This document shows positions 55,197 to 63,977 of a stretch of DNA of 64,000 nt, piece by piece (the first letter of the stretch is position 1; the number at the start of each line of letters is the position of its first letter). The DNA is taken from the NCBI RefSeq assembly GCF_010686685.1, contig NZ_JAAGWD010000006.1, forward strand, positions 62,001 to 126,000, written 5' to 3'. Below the pieces are notes generated by a model. That model made no database searches. It was not told the origin of the DNA and was given only the letters and a program-made list of their open reading frames with translations. The position numbers and the translations under genes are program-made. Source of the DNA: Pontibacter burrus. Its GTDB lineage: Bacteria > Bacteroidota > Bacteroidia > Cytophagales > Hymenobacteraceae.

Positions 55197-56318
55197 ATGG
55201 GAGATAACCAGAACCTCTACGAAGTTGCTATAACCCAGATTCCCGGTATCGGGCCGCAGCTAACGCGCCAGCTGGTAAGTTACTGTGGCTCTCCGCATGC
55301 GGTATTTCATGCGCCGCCAGGCAAGCTGCAGAAGATTCCGGGGATTGGTCCGACTGCTTATAAAAACATTACTCAAGGTACAAAACAAGCTTTACTGCAG
55401 GCCGAAGAACTGCTAAAAAAAGCAGAAGAATACGACGTACAGTTGTTGTTCTATACTTCGCCAAAATACCCCGACCGGCTGAAACAGATCGCCGACGCTC
55501 CTACCCTTTTATACTTCCGCGGAAACGGTAATCTGAACCAGCGACGTATTATTTCTATAGTTGGTACCCGGCAAGTCAGCAACTATGGGCAGGCTGTAAC
55601 GGAAAAGATTGTTGCTGATTTGGCTCCTTACAATGTGCTTATAGTTAGCGGGCTGGCGTATGGCGTAGATATCGTTTCGCATAGAGCAGCACTACAGGCA
55701 GGTTTGCCAACTATTGGCGTTATGGCTAGCGGACCTGATATTGTTTATCCGGCTGTGCACCGCAAATACGCTGAGCGCATGCTAACTCAAGGTGGCTTAC
55801 TGACAGAGAATATCTTCGGCACTAAACCCGATGCACCGCGTTTCCCGGCACGTAACCGTATTATTGCCGGCATGAGCGACTGTACTATAGTTGTAGAGGC
55901 AACAATTAAAAGCGGAACACTCATCACTGCTGACCTGGCACATGGCTACGATAAAGAAGTGATGGCTGTACCCGGCAATGTAACTTCCCCGGTTTCTGAA
56001 GGACCGAATCATCTTATTAAAAACCATAAAGCAGCTATTTATACTTCAGTGCAGGATCTGGTAGAACTGTTGAACTGGGACCTGGAAGATGAAATCAGGG
56101 CAAGAAAATTTAAAAACCAGGTTTTCTCACCGGAAGACTTTACACCTGACGAATTAAAAGTGCTAAACCTACTCATCCAGGCCCAGGACGAGCACATGGA
56201 CAACATCAGCTGGAAGACCCAGATTCCGGTAAGCATGCTGGCCTCGGTACTGTTAACGCTGGAGTTTAAAGGAATGGTGAAAGCAATGCCGGGTAAACGG
56301 TTTGGCTTGATCAGGTGA
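55197..56318 (+). CDS. dprA: DNA-processing protein DprA
   Basis: 373 residues. DprA loads RecA on incoming single-stranded DNA during natural transformation. An N-terminal helix-hairpin-helix/SAM-like part (QIPGIGPQLTRQLVSYCG and KIPGIGPTAYKNI) precedes the Rossmann fold (SIVGTRQVSNYGQ, SGLAYGVDIVSHRAAL, NRIIAGMSDCTIVVEA, KSGTLITADLA) and a C-terminal winged helix. Its presence shows at least a potential for DNA uptake, relevant to the dispersed CTATAG motif, which occurs three times inside it, counting one TTATAGTT variant. Confidence 0.95.
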   Translation: MGDNQNLYEVAITQIPGIGPQLTRQLVSYCGSPHAVFHAPPGKLQKIPGIGPTAYKNITQGTKQALLQAEELLKKAEEYDVQLLFYTSPKYPDRLKQIADAPTLLYFRGNGNLNQRRIISIVGTRQVSNYGQAVTEKIVADLAPYNVLIVSGLAYGVDIVSHRAALQAGLPTIGVMASGPDIVYPAVHRKYAERMLTQGGLLTENIFGTKPDAPRFPARNRIIAGMSDCTIVVEATIKSGTLITADLAHGYDKEVMAVPGNVTSPVSEGPNHLIKNHKAAIYTSVQDLVELLNWDLEDEIRARKFKNQVFSPEDFTPDELKVLNLLIQAQDEHMDNISWKTQIPVSMLASVLLTLEFKGMVKAMPGKRFGLIR

Positions 56319-56523
56319 TTAGTTAATCGTTGTTAATTTGATATTGCTGTTTCGGACATCCTTGCCTGCGTAAACCAGTAACGGGGAAAAGGATGACCCA
56401 TGCAGATGGCTTCCGGACTCGGAAGTCTAAAAGAGTGGTTTATGCGGTTTTTCAACGTTCATCAATTAACAACCAACAATCAAAAACGCTTAACTTTAAA
56501 CTCTTAACTCTTAACTAAACCGA

Positions 56524-57339
56524 ATGCTGCTCTACAACAGCCAGCTTATTCCCGAAGCCGAATTACGTTTGACACTAACCAACCGGGCTTTTCAGTTTAA
56601 TGATGGCTTTTTTGAGACGGCTATAGTTGCGGATGAAAAGCTGCGTTTCTGGAATGACCATGTGGCTCGCATGCAGGCTGCTGCAAAGGCTCTGAAATTG
56701 GCGTTGCCCCAAACTATTGTTTCAGGTGAGCTAGAAACGCAATTGCTTGAATTGGCTAAGCAAAATAATGCAGCAAACTATGGCCGGCTTAAGCTTAAAC
56801 TTTGGCGAGGCGGCGGCGGACTTTACACGCCCGAAACAGATCAGGCTGACTGGCTGGCAACTATAGTTCCGGCCACTCAGGCTACTACAACTCCCCTGCA
56901 CATCGGCACCTGCGAAACTATAACCACCAACTATAGCCCCTTCTCCTTTTTTAAAGGTCCTAATGCATTACTATATGTAATGGCTGGAATCGAGAAAAAG
57001 GAAAAAGGCTTTGACGATATGATTTTGCTAAACCGCCAACAGCAGGTCTCGGAACTTATATCCTCCAATATTTTCTGGCTGAAGAATAATGTGCTTTTCA
57101 CGCCCGCTTTAGATACAGGCTGTGTGCAGGGCATTGTAGGGCAGAATGTATTACGGTGGGCAAAACAAACAGGTATTAAAACGAAAGAAGTGTATTTTGA
57201 TGTGGCCAGTTTACTAAAAGCAGATGCTATTTTTAGTTGTAATGTAACAGGCATCCGAAGTATAGCAACTATAAATGGTACCTCTGTAAGGATAGATGAA
57301 GACTTTATACAGCAACTGCGTGAGGCACTTCAGTTTTAG
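56524..57339 (+). CDS. Class IV aminotransferase (PabC/4-amino-4-deoxychorismate lyase-like)
   Basis: 271 residues, a PLP fold-type IV enzyme. NRAFQFNDGFFETAIVAD at the start, FKGPNALLYVMAGIEKK with the probable PLP lysine, and the phosphate-binding EVSSNIFW-like block (SELISSNIFWLKNN) and TGCVQGIVGQNVL are typical. The short length and the absence of a BCAT signature favour an aminodeoxychorismate lyase (folate synthesis), but a branched-chain or D-amino acid transaminase cannot be excluded. Four motif copies are in the gene, counting degenerate ones. Confidence 0.88.
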   Translation: MLLYNSQLIPEAELRLTLTNRAFQFNDGFFETAIVADEKLRFWNDHVARMQAAAKALKLALPQTIVSGELETQLLELAKQNNAANYGRLKLKLWRGGGGLYTPETDQADWLATIVPATQATTTPLHIGTCETITTNYSPFSFFKGPNALLYVMAGIEKKEKGFDDMILLNRQQQVSELISSNIFWLKNNVLFTPALDTGCVQGIVGQNVLRWAKQTGIKTKEVYFDVASLLKADAIFSCNVTGIRSIATINGTSVRIDEDFIQQLREALQF

Positions 57340-57345
57340 GGTAAT

Positions 57346-57377
57346 AAAAAAGCTCAGGTTTAGTACCTGAGCCCTTC
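57346..57377. terminator. Terminator between convergent genes
   Basis: GCTCAGGT (57352-57359) pairs with ACCTGAGC (57365-57372), flanked by A and T runs. Confidence 0.8.
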
Positions 57378-57395
57378 TTAAACCATAGTTTGTAA

Positions 57396-58184
57396 TTATT
57401 TCTTCTGCTGCTGATTTGGGTACCAGTTTCTAAGCCTTACTTCAATATTTTTATCCTTCTCGTTTACCATTTTCTTGAAGGCTTCCACATCTGCTAATCC
57501 CTCTGTTCCGCGGAAATGGTACGGGTATACTACCTTTGGCTTGAACTCCAAAACTGCACTGGCAGCCTGGTTGATGTCCATTGTGTAAGGCAGGTTCATG
57601 CACACAAAAGCAACATCAATATTTTTTAAGGCACGCATCTCCGGTATGTCTTCCGTATCGCCGGAAAGGTAAATACGCTTACCACCCATGGTTAAAACAT
57701 AGCCATTTCCCCTGCCTTTAGGGTGCCGTGAATCTGCCGTTTCAGGTAAGTTGTACATTGGGATGGCCTCGATCGCAACACCTGCCTGGTTAGTAGTCTC
57801 GCCGTTGCCGATAACGATTGCCTGTGCTTTGTATTTCTCTGGCAACTGATCAGCAACTGCTTGCGGTACCACAAATTTAGCGCCTTTCAAATCTAACGCA
57901 TCCAGCGTTTTTACATCCAAGTGGTCACCGTGTATGTCGGTAATTAAAACCAGGTCGGCTTTGGGCATGGTTTTATAGCCTTCAGCACCGCCATATGGGT
58001 CTACGTAAATGTTTTTCCCGTTCCAGCTCAGCACCAGCGATCCGTGAGTAATAGGTTGTATCTTCAGCTGCCCCTGATCAGTTTTGATCATGTCGGTAGC
58101 ATGCTTAGCAGACTGTTTGTTCTGGGCATTTAAGTTCATAAATGGCAGCAGAAGCAGCAGTGTTAAAAATGATCTTATTCTCAT
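57396..58184 (-). CDS. Secreted MBL-fold metallo-hydrolase
   Basis: 262 residues with a signal peptide (RIRSFLTLLLLLPFMNLNAQ). Metallo-beta-lactamase fold: ADLVLITDIHGDHLD, SGDTEDIPEM and VVYPYHFRG supply metal ligands. The first His of the usual HxHxDH is Asp here (DIHGDH); I recall this variant as usual in a Bacteroidota subgroup. The substrate is unknown. It lies on the minus strand, downstream of an AT-rich lipoprotein gene. Confidence 0.9.
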   Translation of the reverse strand: MRIRSFLTLLLLLPFMNLNAQNKQSAKHATDMIKTDQGQLKIQPITHGSLVLSWNGKNIYVDPYGGAEGYKTMPKADLVLITDIHGDHLDVKTLDALDLKGAKFVVPQAVADQLPEKYKAQAIVIGNGETTNQAGVAIEAIPMYNLPETADSRHPKGRGNGYVLTMGGKRIYLSGDTEDIPEMRALKNIDVAFVCMNLPYTMDINQAASAVLEFKPKVVYPYHFRGTEGLADVEAFKKMVNEKDKNIEVRLRNWYPNQQQKK

Positions 58185-58377
58185 AGTTTTAGTAGGTATA
58201 GTTCAAGCATTTAAACTAGAATTGAGGTGTAATGTTTGGGAGATAGCATTGATAATTATTGAGAATAAAGTTCTTCATGAGTTTCTATGATTGAAACTGT
58301 AACGTGGTTGTATTTCCTAAGCTCAAAGCGAAGCGATGGTTTAGGCAGCGCAGGGCTATAGCTTGTTATTTTTCCTT

Positions 58378-59160
58378 TTAGGTTGAATGATCTTCAAACT
58401 TCGTCATTACCCACTTGCCAGAATCTTTCTCAAATGTAAATTGAGCATTGATCCCATTTTCAATACCATGAATTATTAAAACTCTGATATTCGTATTTTT
58501 GAAAGAACGGTTGAAATCATCAAATGTGGTAGAAATACTATCACACCCATAATAAAAGCTAGTATATCTCCACTGATCAGATTTTATAAACTCTCTCTTA
58601 TCGTTATAATCATTATCTAAAGTAGTCATATCGAGAGGAAACTTGATTCTCTGCTTTTGGAATACAGAATCTTTACAAAATTCTCTCAGAAAGGAGTTAA
58701 AATCTTCTTCATTATCCAATGCGTTTTCTTGTACTGAAGAAATTTTATCTAAATACCACTTTCCTCTCCGTTTCTTAAAGTAATAATTTTTACTTACTGA
58801 TGTCTTGGTATCTATCCACGTAAAGACTTTTTCTGTAGTTCTTTTATTTTCCCTCAATCCATTAGAAATTTCAGTTATAGCCTCTAAATCAACAAAGAGT
58901 CTTTCATGTTTCCACCTACTGGAATCTATTAGAGATGATACTCCAAATTCCTCATACTCTAATGGAAACTTTATTCTTTGTTTCTGCAAATCTTTATTAA
59001 AACCAAAATTGACAGCAAAATCCCAAAAGCTTGAATCAATATGTGCAAACATATCTATGTTGGCTTCCGCAACTACATTAGGTGCTTGAACTTCATTTGG
59101 ATCATTAGAACTTGAGCAGCTATAGAGCAATAAAAAGCTAAGTGAAATTACATATCTCAT
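58378..59160 (-). CDS. AT-rich lipoprotein with duplicated domain (DUF4348-like)
   Basis: 260 residues. A lipoprotein signal (MRYVISLSFLLLYSCSSSND) is followed by two related halves: FWDFAVNFGFNKDLQKQRIKFPL and FNSFLREFCKDSVFQKQRIKFPL (each quoted in part), both leading to a Trp-rich strand region. This matches DUF4348-type proteins of Bacteroidota, function unknown. The gene is visibly more AT-rich than thyA and the MBL gene beside it, suggesting acquisition. A 24-bp repeat shared with 21776-21799 lies between it and thyA. Confidence 0.82.
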   Translation of the reverse strand: MRYVISLSFLLLYSCSSSNDPNEVQAPNVVAEANIDMFAHIDSSFWDFAVNFGFNKDLQKQRIKFPLEYEEFGVSSLIDSSRWKHERLFVDLEAITEISNGLRENKRTTEKVFTWIDTKTSVSKNYYFKKRRGKWYLDKISSVQENALDNEEDFNSFLREFCKDSVFQKQRIKFPLDMTTLDNDYNDKREFIKSDQWRYTSFYYGCDSISTTFDDFNRSFKNTNIRVLIIHGIENGINAQFTFEKDSGKWVMTKFEDHST

Positions 59161-59216
59161 CCTTGATTGATATTAATATGCTATACCAAATTGAATATCA
59201 GAAGTACCTACTCCTG

Positions 59217-59240
59217 CTTATCTGCACTATAACTATAGTT
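59217..59240. repeat. 24-bp exact repeat, copy 2
   Basis: Identical to 21776-21799 and ends in AACTATAGTT (59231-59240). It lies 16 bp before the thyA stop codon and 57 bp upstream of the AT-rich lipoprotein ATG. Confidence 0.8.
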
Positions 59241-59256
59241 TTTAAAGCCAGACTAC

Positions 59257-60051
59257 CTACACCGCAACCGGCGCTTTAATACCCGGGTGCGGGTTATAGT
59301 TTACCAACTCAAAGTCTTCAAATTTAAAGTCGAAGATATCTTTTACATCCGGGTTGATGACCATAGTTGGCAGCTGGCGTGGTTCGCGGGTAAGCTGTAG
59401 TTGTGCCTGCTCCAGGTGGTTGGTGTAAAGATGCGTGTCGCCGCCTGTCCAGATAAATTCGCCGGGCTCCAGGCCTGTTACCTGCGCCATCATCAGCACC
59501 AGTAACGCATACGATGCAATATTGAACGGCACACCCAAGAAAACATCGGCAGAGCGCTGGTAAAGCTGGCAACTCAGTTTGCCTTCGGCTACATAAAACT
59601 GATAAAACGCGTGGCAAGGCGGCAGCTTCATGTTTTCGATCTCAGCTACATTCCAGGCGCTCACTATAATTCTTCTGGAGTCAGGGTTATTCTTCAGCTG
59701 ATTTACTACCTGCGTGATCTGGTCGATGTGGCGGCCGTCTGGGGTTGGCCAACTGCGCCATTGCGAGCCGTACACCGGACCGAGGTTGCCATTTTCATCA
59801 GCCCATTCATCCCAGATGCTCACGCCATTCTCTTTCAAATAAGCAATATTGGTCTCGCCTTTCAGAAACCAGAGCAACTCGTGTATGATAGACTTAAGGT
59901 GTACTTTCTTAGTGGTAACCAGCGGAAATCCATCGGCCAGGTTAAAGCGCATTTGGTAGCCGAACACGCTCAGTGTACCTGTTCCGGTTCTGTCTTCTTT
60001 CTTCACACCATTATCTAAGATGTGCTGCATCAGGTCTAAATACTGCTTCAT
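59257..60051 (-). CDS. thyA: Thymidylate synthase
   Basis: 264 residues, the same length as E. coli ThyA. It methylates dUMP to dTMP with methylene-tetrahydrofolate. The active-site Cys146 lies in [56 protein letters not shown] and the GDTHLYTNH block are conserved. Dihydrofolate reductase is not adjacent; AT-rich DNA follows the gene. Confidence 0.98.
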   Translation of the reverse strand: MKQYLDLMQHILDNGVKKEDRTGTGTLSVFGYQMRFNLADGFPLVTTKKVHLKSIIHELLWFLKGETNIAYLKENGVSIWDEWADENGNLGPVYGSQWRSWPTPDGRHIDQITQVVNQLKNNPDSRRIIVSAWNVAEIENMKLPPCHAFYQFYVAEGKLSCQLYQRSADVFLGVPFNIASYALLVLMMAQVTGLEPGEFIWTGGDTHLYTNHLEQAQLQLTREPRQLPTMVINPDVKDIFDFKFEDFELVNYNPHPGIKAPVAV

Positions 60052-60124
60052 TGTATAGGCTATAGTTCAGAGTTAGGAGTTGAAAGTTAAGTGTTAAATT
60101 GAGGGTATCAAAGGCTGATAAAAC

Positions 60125-60152
60125 AAAAAACCTTCTGCTTACAGGCAAAAGG
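60125..60152 (-). terminator. Terminator of the Cys-rich secreted protein gene
   Basis: On the minus strand CCTTTTGC pairs with GCAGAAGG, followed by TTTTTTG. It lies 31 bp beyond the stop at 60183. Confidence 0.7.
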
Positions 60153-60182
60153 CTTTCCGGGTTGGCTAAAAGTTATAGTTTC

Positions 60183-60440
60183 TTAATCTTTTGATTTGGT
60201 CTCTTTGCTGATTTCGGCTTTTGAGGCATCTTTCTTCATGCAGCAGGCAGGCTTTGCTTCCTTGTTGTCGGTTGCAGCAGTAGCCATCTGGCAGCTTTCT
60301 GCGGACTTTTTACCTTTCTTGCCTTTCTTTGCTTTATCAGCATGTTCCATTTTACACTTGCCGCCCTCGCAGGCAACAGCAGTAGTAGTACCGGCACCTA
60401 TAAAGCCGGCAATCGCTAAAACAAGTACTATCTTTTTCAT
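60183..60440 (-). CDS. Small Cys- and Lys-rich secreted protein
   Basis: 85 residues. A signal peptide (MKKIVLVLAIAGFIGAGTTTAVA) precedes a mature part with CEGGKCKMEH, a Lys/Gly run (KAKKGKKGKK), SCQMAT and PACCMKKD. Five Cys plus His and Met residues suggest metal (copper or other soft metal) binding; this is inference from composition. It has its own terminator. No family recognised. Confidence 0.8.
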   Translation of the reverse strand: MKKIVLVLAIAGFIGAGTTTAVACEGGKCKMEHADKAKKGKKGKKSAESCQMATAATDNKEAKPACCMKKDASKAEISKETKSKD

Positions 60441-60623
60441 AGGCTGTGACAGATGTTTCTTCTTTTTATATCAGCAAAATTAATAGAGCTCCGCAAATTA
60501 CAAAATGATGTTCATCACTATCAGCAACCTTTTGCAAGCTCCTGTCTCAAATAGCAAAAATATTTCGGGCTTTATCCAATATCATTTATTTATTTGCGTG
60601 TTAGTAGCATGGCAAGTAAACTT

Positions 60624-61250
60624 ATGATGAAGAAAAGATTGATAACGCTGGTGGTTCTGCTATGTACCATTTTTGTTAACGTGCGGGCGCAGCAACCTAC
60701 TGATCAGGATAAAACAAAAGCACAGGAAGATAAGATTTCGCGCCTCATGAGTGAGCGCGAGCAGCTGGTACTCGAATACCAGTTCCTAAACCAGCAGAAC
60801 AGCAACTTCTGGGGCAATAAATCCAAAAAAGACCTGCTCAGTATCATCGATACATTAAAGGAAATCATCAAAAAAGATTCTGAGCTGATAGGAGCCGTAA
60901 AAGAAGCCAGTATAAAGAAGATTGCAGTTACTACCGCCCAGACACAACGCGCAGGCAAGCAAACCGTAGTAGATCAGCGCCAGATTAATGCCCGCATCAA
61001 AGGTTTACAAGACCAGATAACGGCTCTGGAGCGGCAGATCAAGAAGCGTGAACGAACTATAGCCGAACATCAGGTGCAGTTACAGGAAGCCGAAACAAAG
61101 CGTTATGGAAAGGATAAAGTGATTACAGTACTGGCCGTAGTTTCTACTATCCTGCTGCTTTATGCCATTATTCTGCAGGTTCGGTTAAACAATACCAAAG
61201 CAAAGGCTAAAGCAAAAGCGCCGCGCCGAAAAACAGCAAATCAGGTATAA
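60624..61250 (+). CDS. Secreted coiled-coil protein with C-terminal membrane helix
   Basis: About 208 residues from MMKKRLITLVVLLCTIFVNV. The signal peptide ends after VRAQ. The middle ~140 residues are charged and coiled-coil (DKISRLMSEREQLVLEYQFL, IKGLQDQITALERQIKKRER), followed by one hydrophobic segment (VITVLAVVSTILLLYAIILQV) and a basic tail. The topology implies an envelope-anchored protein with a periplasmic coiled coil. Earlier ATGs (60609, 60594) add residues ahead of the signal peptide. Function unknown. Confidence 0.8.
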   Translation: MMKKRLITLVVLLCTIFVNVRAQQPTDQDKTKAQEDKISRLMSEREQLVLEYQFLNQQNSNFWGNKSKKDLLSIIDTLKEIIKKDSELIGAVKEASIKKIAVTTAQTQRAGKQTVVDQRQINARIKGLQDQITALERQIKKRERTIAEHQVQLQEAETKRYGKDKVITVLAVVSTILLLYAIILQVRLNNTKAKAKAKAPRRKTANQV

Positions 61251-61333
61251 AAACGGAATTAAAAGCTATAAATTTTATGTTATACTTTCCTTGCCCTATG
61301 GCAAGTGCACGTATATAGAAGAGCTAAATAATG

Positions 61334-61366
61334 CAAGGGCTGGCGTGTAATTCCAGCCCTTATTTT
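61334..61366. terminator. Terminator before the helicase gene
   Basis: AAGGGCTGG pairs with CCAGCCCTT around an eight-to-nine-base loop, then TATTTTTG. The final TATTTTTG (61361-61368) also fits a -7 box, which would leave almost no leader before the ATG at 61375. Confidence 0.75.
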
Positions 61367-61374
61367 TGATGTAG

Positions 61375-63303
61375 ATGAGAGATATTTTTGAAGAATTACT
61401 GCAGGTACAGCACCTGCTAAAAATAGAGCAGGAAGAAGACCGCCAGCAATACAAGATTAAGGCACTGAAGAGTACTATACAGGAGCGAAAGGAAATGGGT
61501 TTCTGCTGGTACCCGGTGGTCATTTCAAAAGAAGAGATCGGGTTTGGAAATAAAGTTGTTATTGAACTGGAACGTACTTCGGGCCGCGACGAGCTGCACC
61601 TTTTCCAGACGGGTAAAGCGGCAGCCTTGTTCAGCAACAGCGGCGAACGTCAGAGCCTGAACGGGGTTATAGTTGGCCTTCGACGCAACAAAATTCTGCT
61701 GGCCACTAACAAAGAAGACCTGCCGGATTGGGTAGATGAGGGTAAACTGGGCATCGACCTGACCTTTGACGAAATGAGCTACCGCGAGATGGAGATCGCC
61801 ATGAAAAAGGTGATCGAAGCGCATAAATCCCGACTGGCTGAGCTGCGCGACATTCTGTTAGGCATAAAAGAACCCACGTTTACAGACGTAAAATTCGATG
61901 AGATACCTTCCCTTAACGACTCGCAGAACGAAGCAGTACGCAAAATAGCGCAGGCCAAAGATGTAGCGATTATACATGGTCCTCCGGGCACCGGTAAAAC
62001 TACTACGCTGGTGCAGGCCATTCTGCATACGCTTAAAACGCAGAAGCGCCTGCTGGTTACTGCGCCATCCAACACGGCTGTAGATTTACTGACTGAAAAG
62101 CTGGCCAATGAAGGCGTTAATGTGATCCGGATAGGTAATCCGTCGCGCGTGTCGGATGTGCTGCTGGAGCACACCCTGGATGCACAAATTATGGATCATA
62201 AGGCTTATAAGGATCTGAAAACCGTGCGTAAAACGGCTGAGGAGTATAAGCGTATGGCCTTCCAGTATAAACGCAAGTTCGGACACGAGGAGCGCTTGCA
62301 GCGCCAACTATACAAAGCGGAAAGCAACCGCCTGCTGGATGAAGCCGATAACATTGAACATTACATCACCGAAGACTTGCTGGAGAATGTGCAGGTAATT
62401 ACCTGTACGCTGGTAGGAGCTGCCAATAAGGCTATCCGCCACCTGACTTATGACACTGTTTTTATAGACGAAGCTGCCCAGGCATTGGAGCCGGCATGCT
62501 GGGTTCCTATTTCTCGCGCCAACAAGGTTGTATTAGCCGGCGACCATTGCCAGTTGCCGCCAACTGTAAAGTCTTACCTGGCCGAGCAGAAAGGGTTGGG
62601 CAAGACTTTATTCGAGAAATGTATCGAGCGTCAGGCTAATGTTTCGGTGATGCTGAAAACGCAGTACCGTATGCACCACCACATCATGCAGTTCTCGAAC
62701 GAGCAATTTTACAATGGCGAGCTAATGGCGCACGAAAGCGTACACAGCAGCGACCTGCATGGCTACGATACCTTTTTTAAACCCGGCATGGCCGTTGAAT
62801 TTGTTGACACTGCCGGCTGTGGCTACAACGAAGTGGTAAATCCGGAAGCACAAAGCTCAGCGAACCCCGAAGAGGCAGATCTGTTACTGAACCACCTGCA
62901 ATTGCTGCTGAAAGATTACGAGCAGGACGAAGAAGTGGCCCCGCTTAAGATTGGTGTAATTGCGCCGTATCGTGCTCAGATCAATTACCTGCAGGACCGC
63001 GTCGAGCACATGCCGCAACTGCACGAACTATACCAGAAACGTGAGCTATCAATTGGTACGGTAGACAGTTTCCAAGGGCAGGAACGCGACATTATCTATA
63101 TCAGCATGGTGCGCAGCAACGAAATCGGTGAGATCGGTTTCCTGAGTGATATCAGGCGCATGAACGTAGGCATGACCCGTGCTAAAAAGAAACTGGTTAT
63201 AGTTGGCGACAGCGCCACGCTTTCGCATCATCCGTTTTACGAAGCTTTCCTGAAGTACACCGAGCGCATAAATGCCTACCGTAGCGCCTGGGAGCTTACT
63301 TAG
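61375..63303 (+). CDS. SF1B DNA/RNA helicase (IGHMBP2/Upf1-like)
   Basis: 642 residues. N-terminal domain with an OB-like insert, then helicase motifs: I/Walker A GPPGTGKTTTLVQ (about residue 202), Ia TAPSNTAVD, II FIDEAAQALEP, III LAGDHCQLPP, IV TQYRMH, V VDSFQGQERDIIYISMVRS and VI VGMTRAKKKLVIVGD. This is the Upf1-like family that unwinds 5' to 3'. Its in vivo role in Bacteroidota is not established. Two CTATAG-like motifs (TTATAGTT) are inside. Confidence 0.94.
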   Translation: MRDIFEELLQVQHLLKIEQEEDRQQYKIKALKSTIQERKEMGFCWYPVVISKEEIGFGNKVVIELERTSGRDELHLFQTGKAAALFSNSGERQSLNGVIVGLRRNKILLATNKEDLPDWVDEGKLGIDLTFDEMSYREMEIAMKKVIEAHKSRLAELRDILLGIKEPTFTDVKFDEIPSLNDSQNEAVRKIAQAKDVAIIHGPPGTGKTTTLVQAILHTLKTQKRLLVTAPSNTAVDLLTEKLANEGVNVIRIGNPSRVSDVLLEHTLDAQIMDHKAYKDLKTVRKTAEEYKRMAFQYKRKFGHEERLQRQLYKAESNRLLDEADNIEHYITEDLLENVQVITCTLVGAANKAIRHLTYDTVFIDEAAQALEPACWVPISRANKVVLAGDHCQLPPTVKSYLAEQKGLGKTLFEKCIERQANVSVMLKTQYRMHHHIMQFSNEQFYNGELMAHESVHSSDLHGYDTFFKPGMAVEFVDTAGCGYNEVVNPEAQSSANPEEADLLLNHLQLLLKDYEQDEEVAPLKIGVIAPYRAQINYLQDRVEHMPQLHELYQKRELSIGTVDSFQGQERDIIYISMVRSNEIGEIGFLSDIRRMNVGMTRAKKKLVIVGDSATLSHHPFYEAFLKYTERINAYRSAWELT

Positions 63304-63387
63304 TGCCTGCCATAACCGATAAATTGAACCGAACGCTACAATTGCAAGTATAAATACTTACCTTGTCGGCACCAAACACATAAACAT

Positions 63388-63903
63388 ATGAAAATAGAAA
63401 AAAATAAGGTGGTAACACTCACCTATGAACTGAGAATACAGAACGAAAATGGTGAGCAGAGCCTGGTAGAAGTTGCCAATGAAGAGCAGCCAATGGCCTT
63501 TATCTTCGGCATGAGTGGTTTGCCAGATCAGTTTGAAGATAACCTGAACGGCCTGAGCGAAGGCGACAACTTCGAGTTTAAGCTGGATGCTGAAGAAGGC
63601 TACGGCGAATTTGACGAAAACGCTGTTGTGGAACTGCCTAAGAATGTGTTTGAAGTAGAAGGTGCTGTTCCGGATAACATGTTGGAAGTAGGCAACTTTA
63701 TACCCATGACCGATAGTGAAGGTAATCAGTTACAAGGCCGTGTAGCTAAAGTGTCTGACTCTGCCGTAACAATGGATTTTAACCACCCGCTTTCTGGTAA
63801 GGAGCTATACTTTAAAGGAAAAGTTTCGCAGGTACGTGAGGCTACGAAAGAAGAGTTAGATCATGGTCACGTGCATGGTCCGGGCGGCCATCACCATCAT
63901 TAA
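63388..63903 (+). CDS. slyD: SlyD-type FKBP peptidyl-prolyl isomerase
   Basis: 171 residues. The FKBP half contains LTYELRIQNENGEQ and the conserved MAFIFGMSGLPDQFE, and the central insert-in-flap chaperone part is about residues 70-130. The C-terminus is His-rich (GHVHGPGGHHHH), binding nickel in SlyD of other bacteria. It isomerises proline peptide bonds and chaperones folding. A strong terminator follows. Confidence 0.95.
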   Translation: MKIEKNKVVTLTYELRIQNENGEQSLVEVANEEQPMAFIFGMSGLPDQFEDNLNGLSEGDNFEFKLDAEEGYGEFDENAVVELPKNVFEVEGAVPDNMLEVGNFIPMTDSEGNQLQGRVAKVSDSAVTMDFNHPLSGKELYFKGKVSQVREATKEELDHGHVHGPGGHHHH

Positions 63904-63925
63904 TAGTATCTGAACATTCGTTCCT

Positions 63926-63959
63926 AAAGCAGCATAGGTAATTCTTATGCTGCTTTTTT
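63926..63959. terminator. Terminator after slyD
   Basis: AAAGCAGCATA (63926-63936) pairs with TATGCTGCTTT (63946-63956), then T residues. Confidence 0.85.
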
Positions 63960-63977
63960 GTTTATATTTCTTCGATT

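Noticed and set aside
58316..58370. Second attC-like hairpin (TAAC ... GTTA with CCTAA/TTAGG)
   Set aside because: Only the ends and a five-base pair match; the arms do not pair well enough to call.
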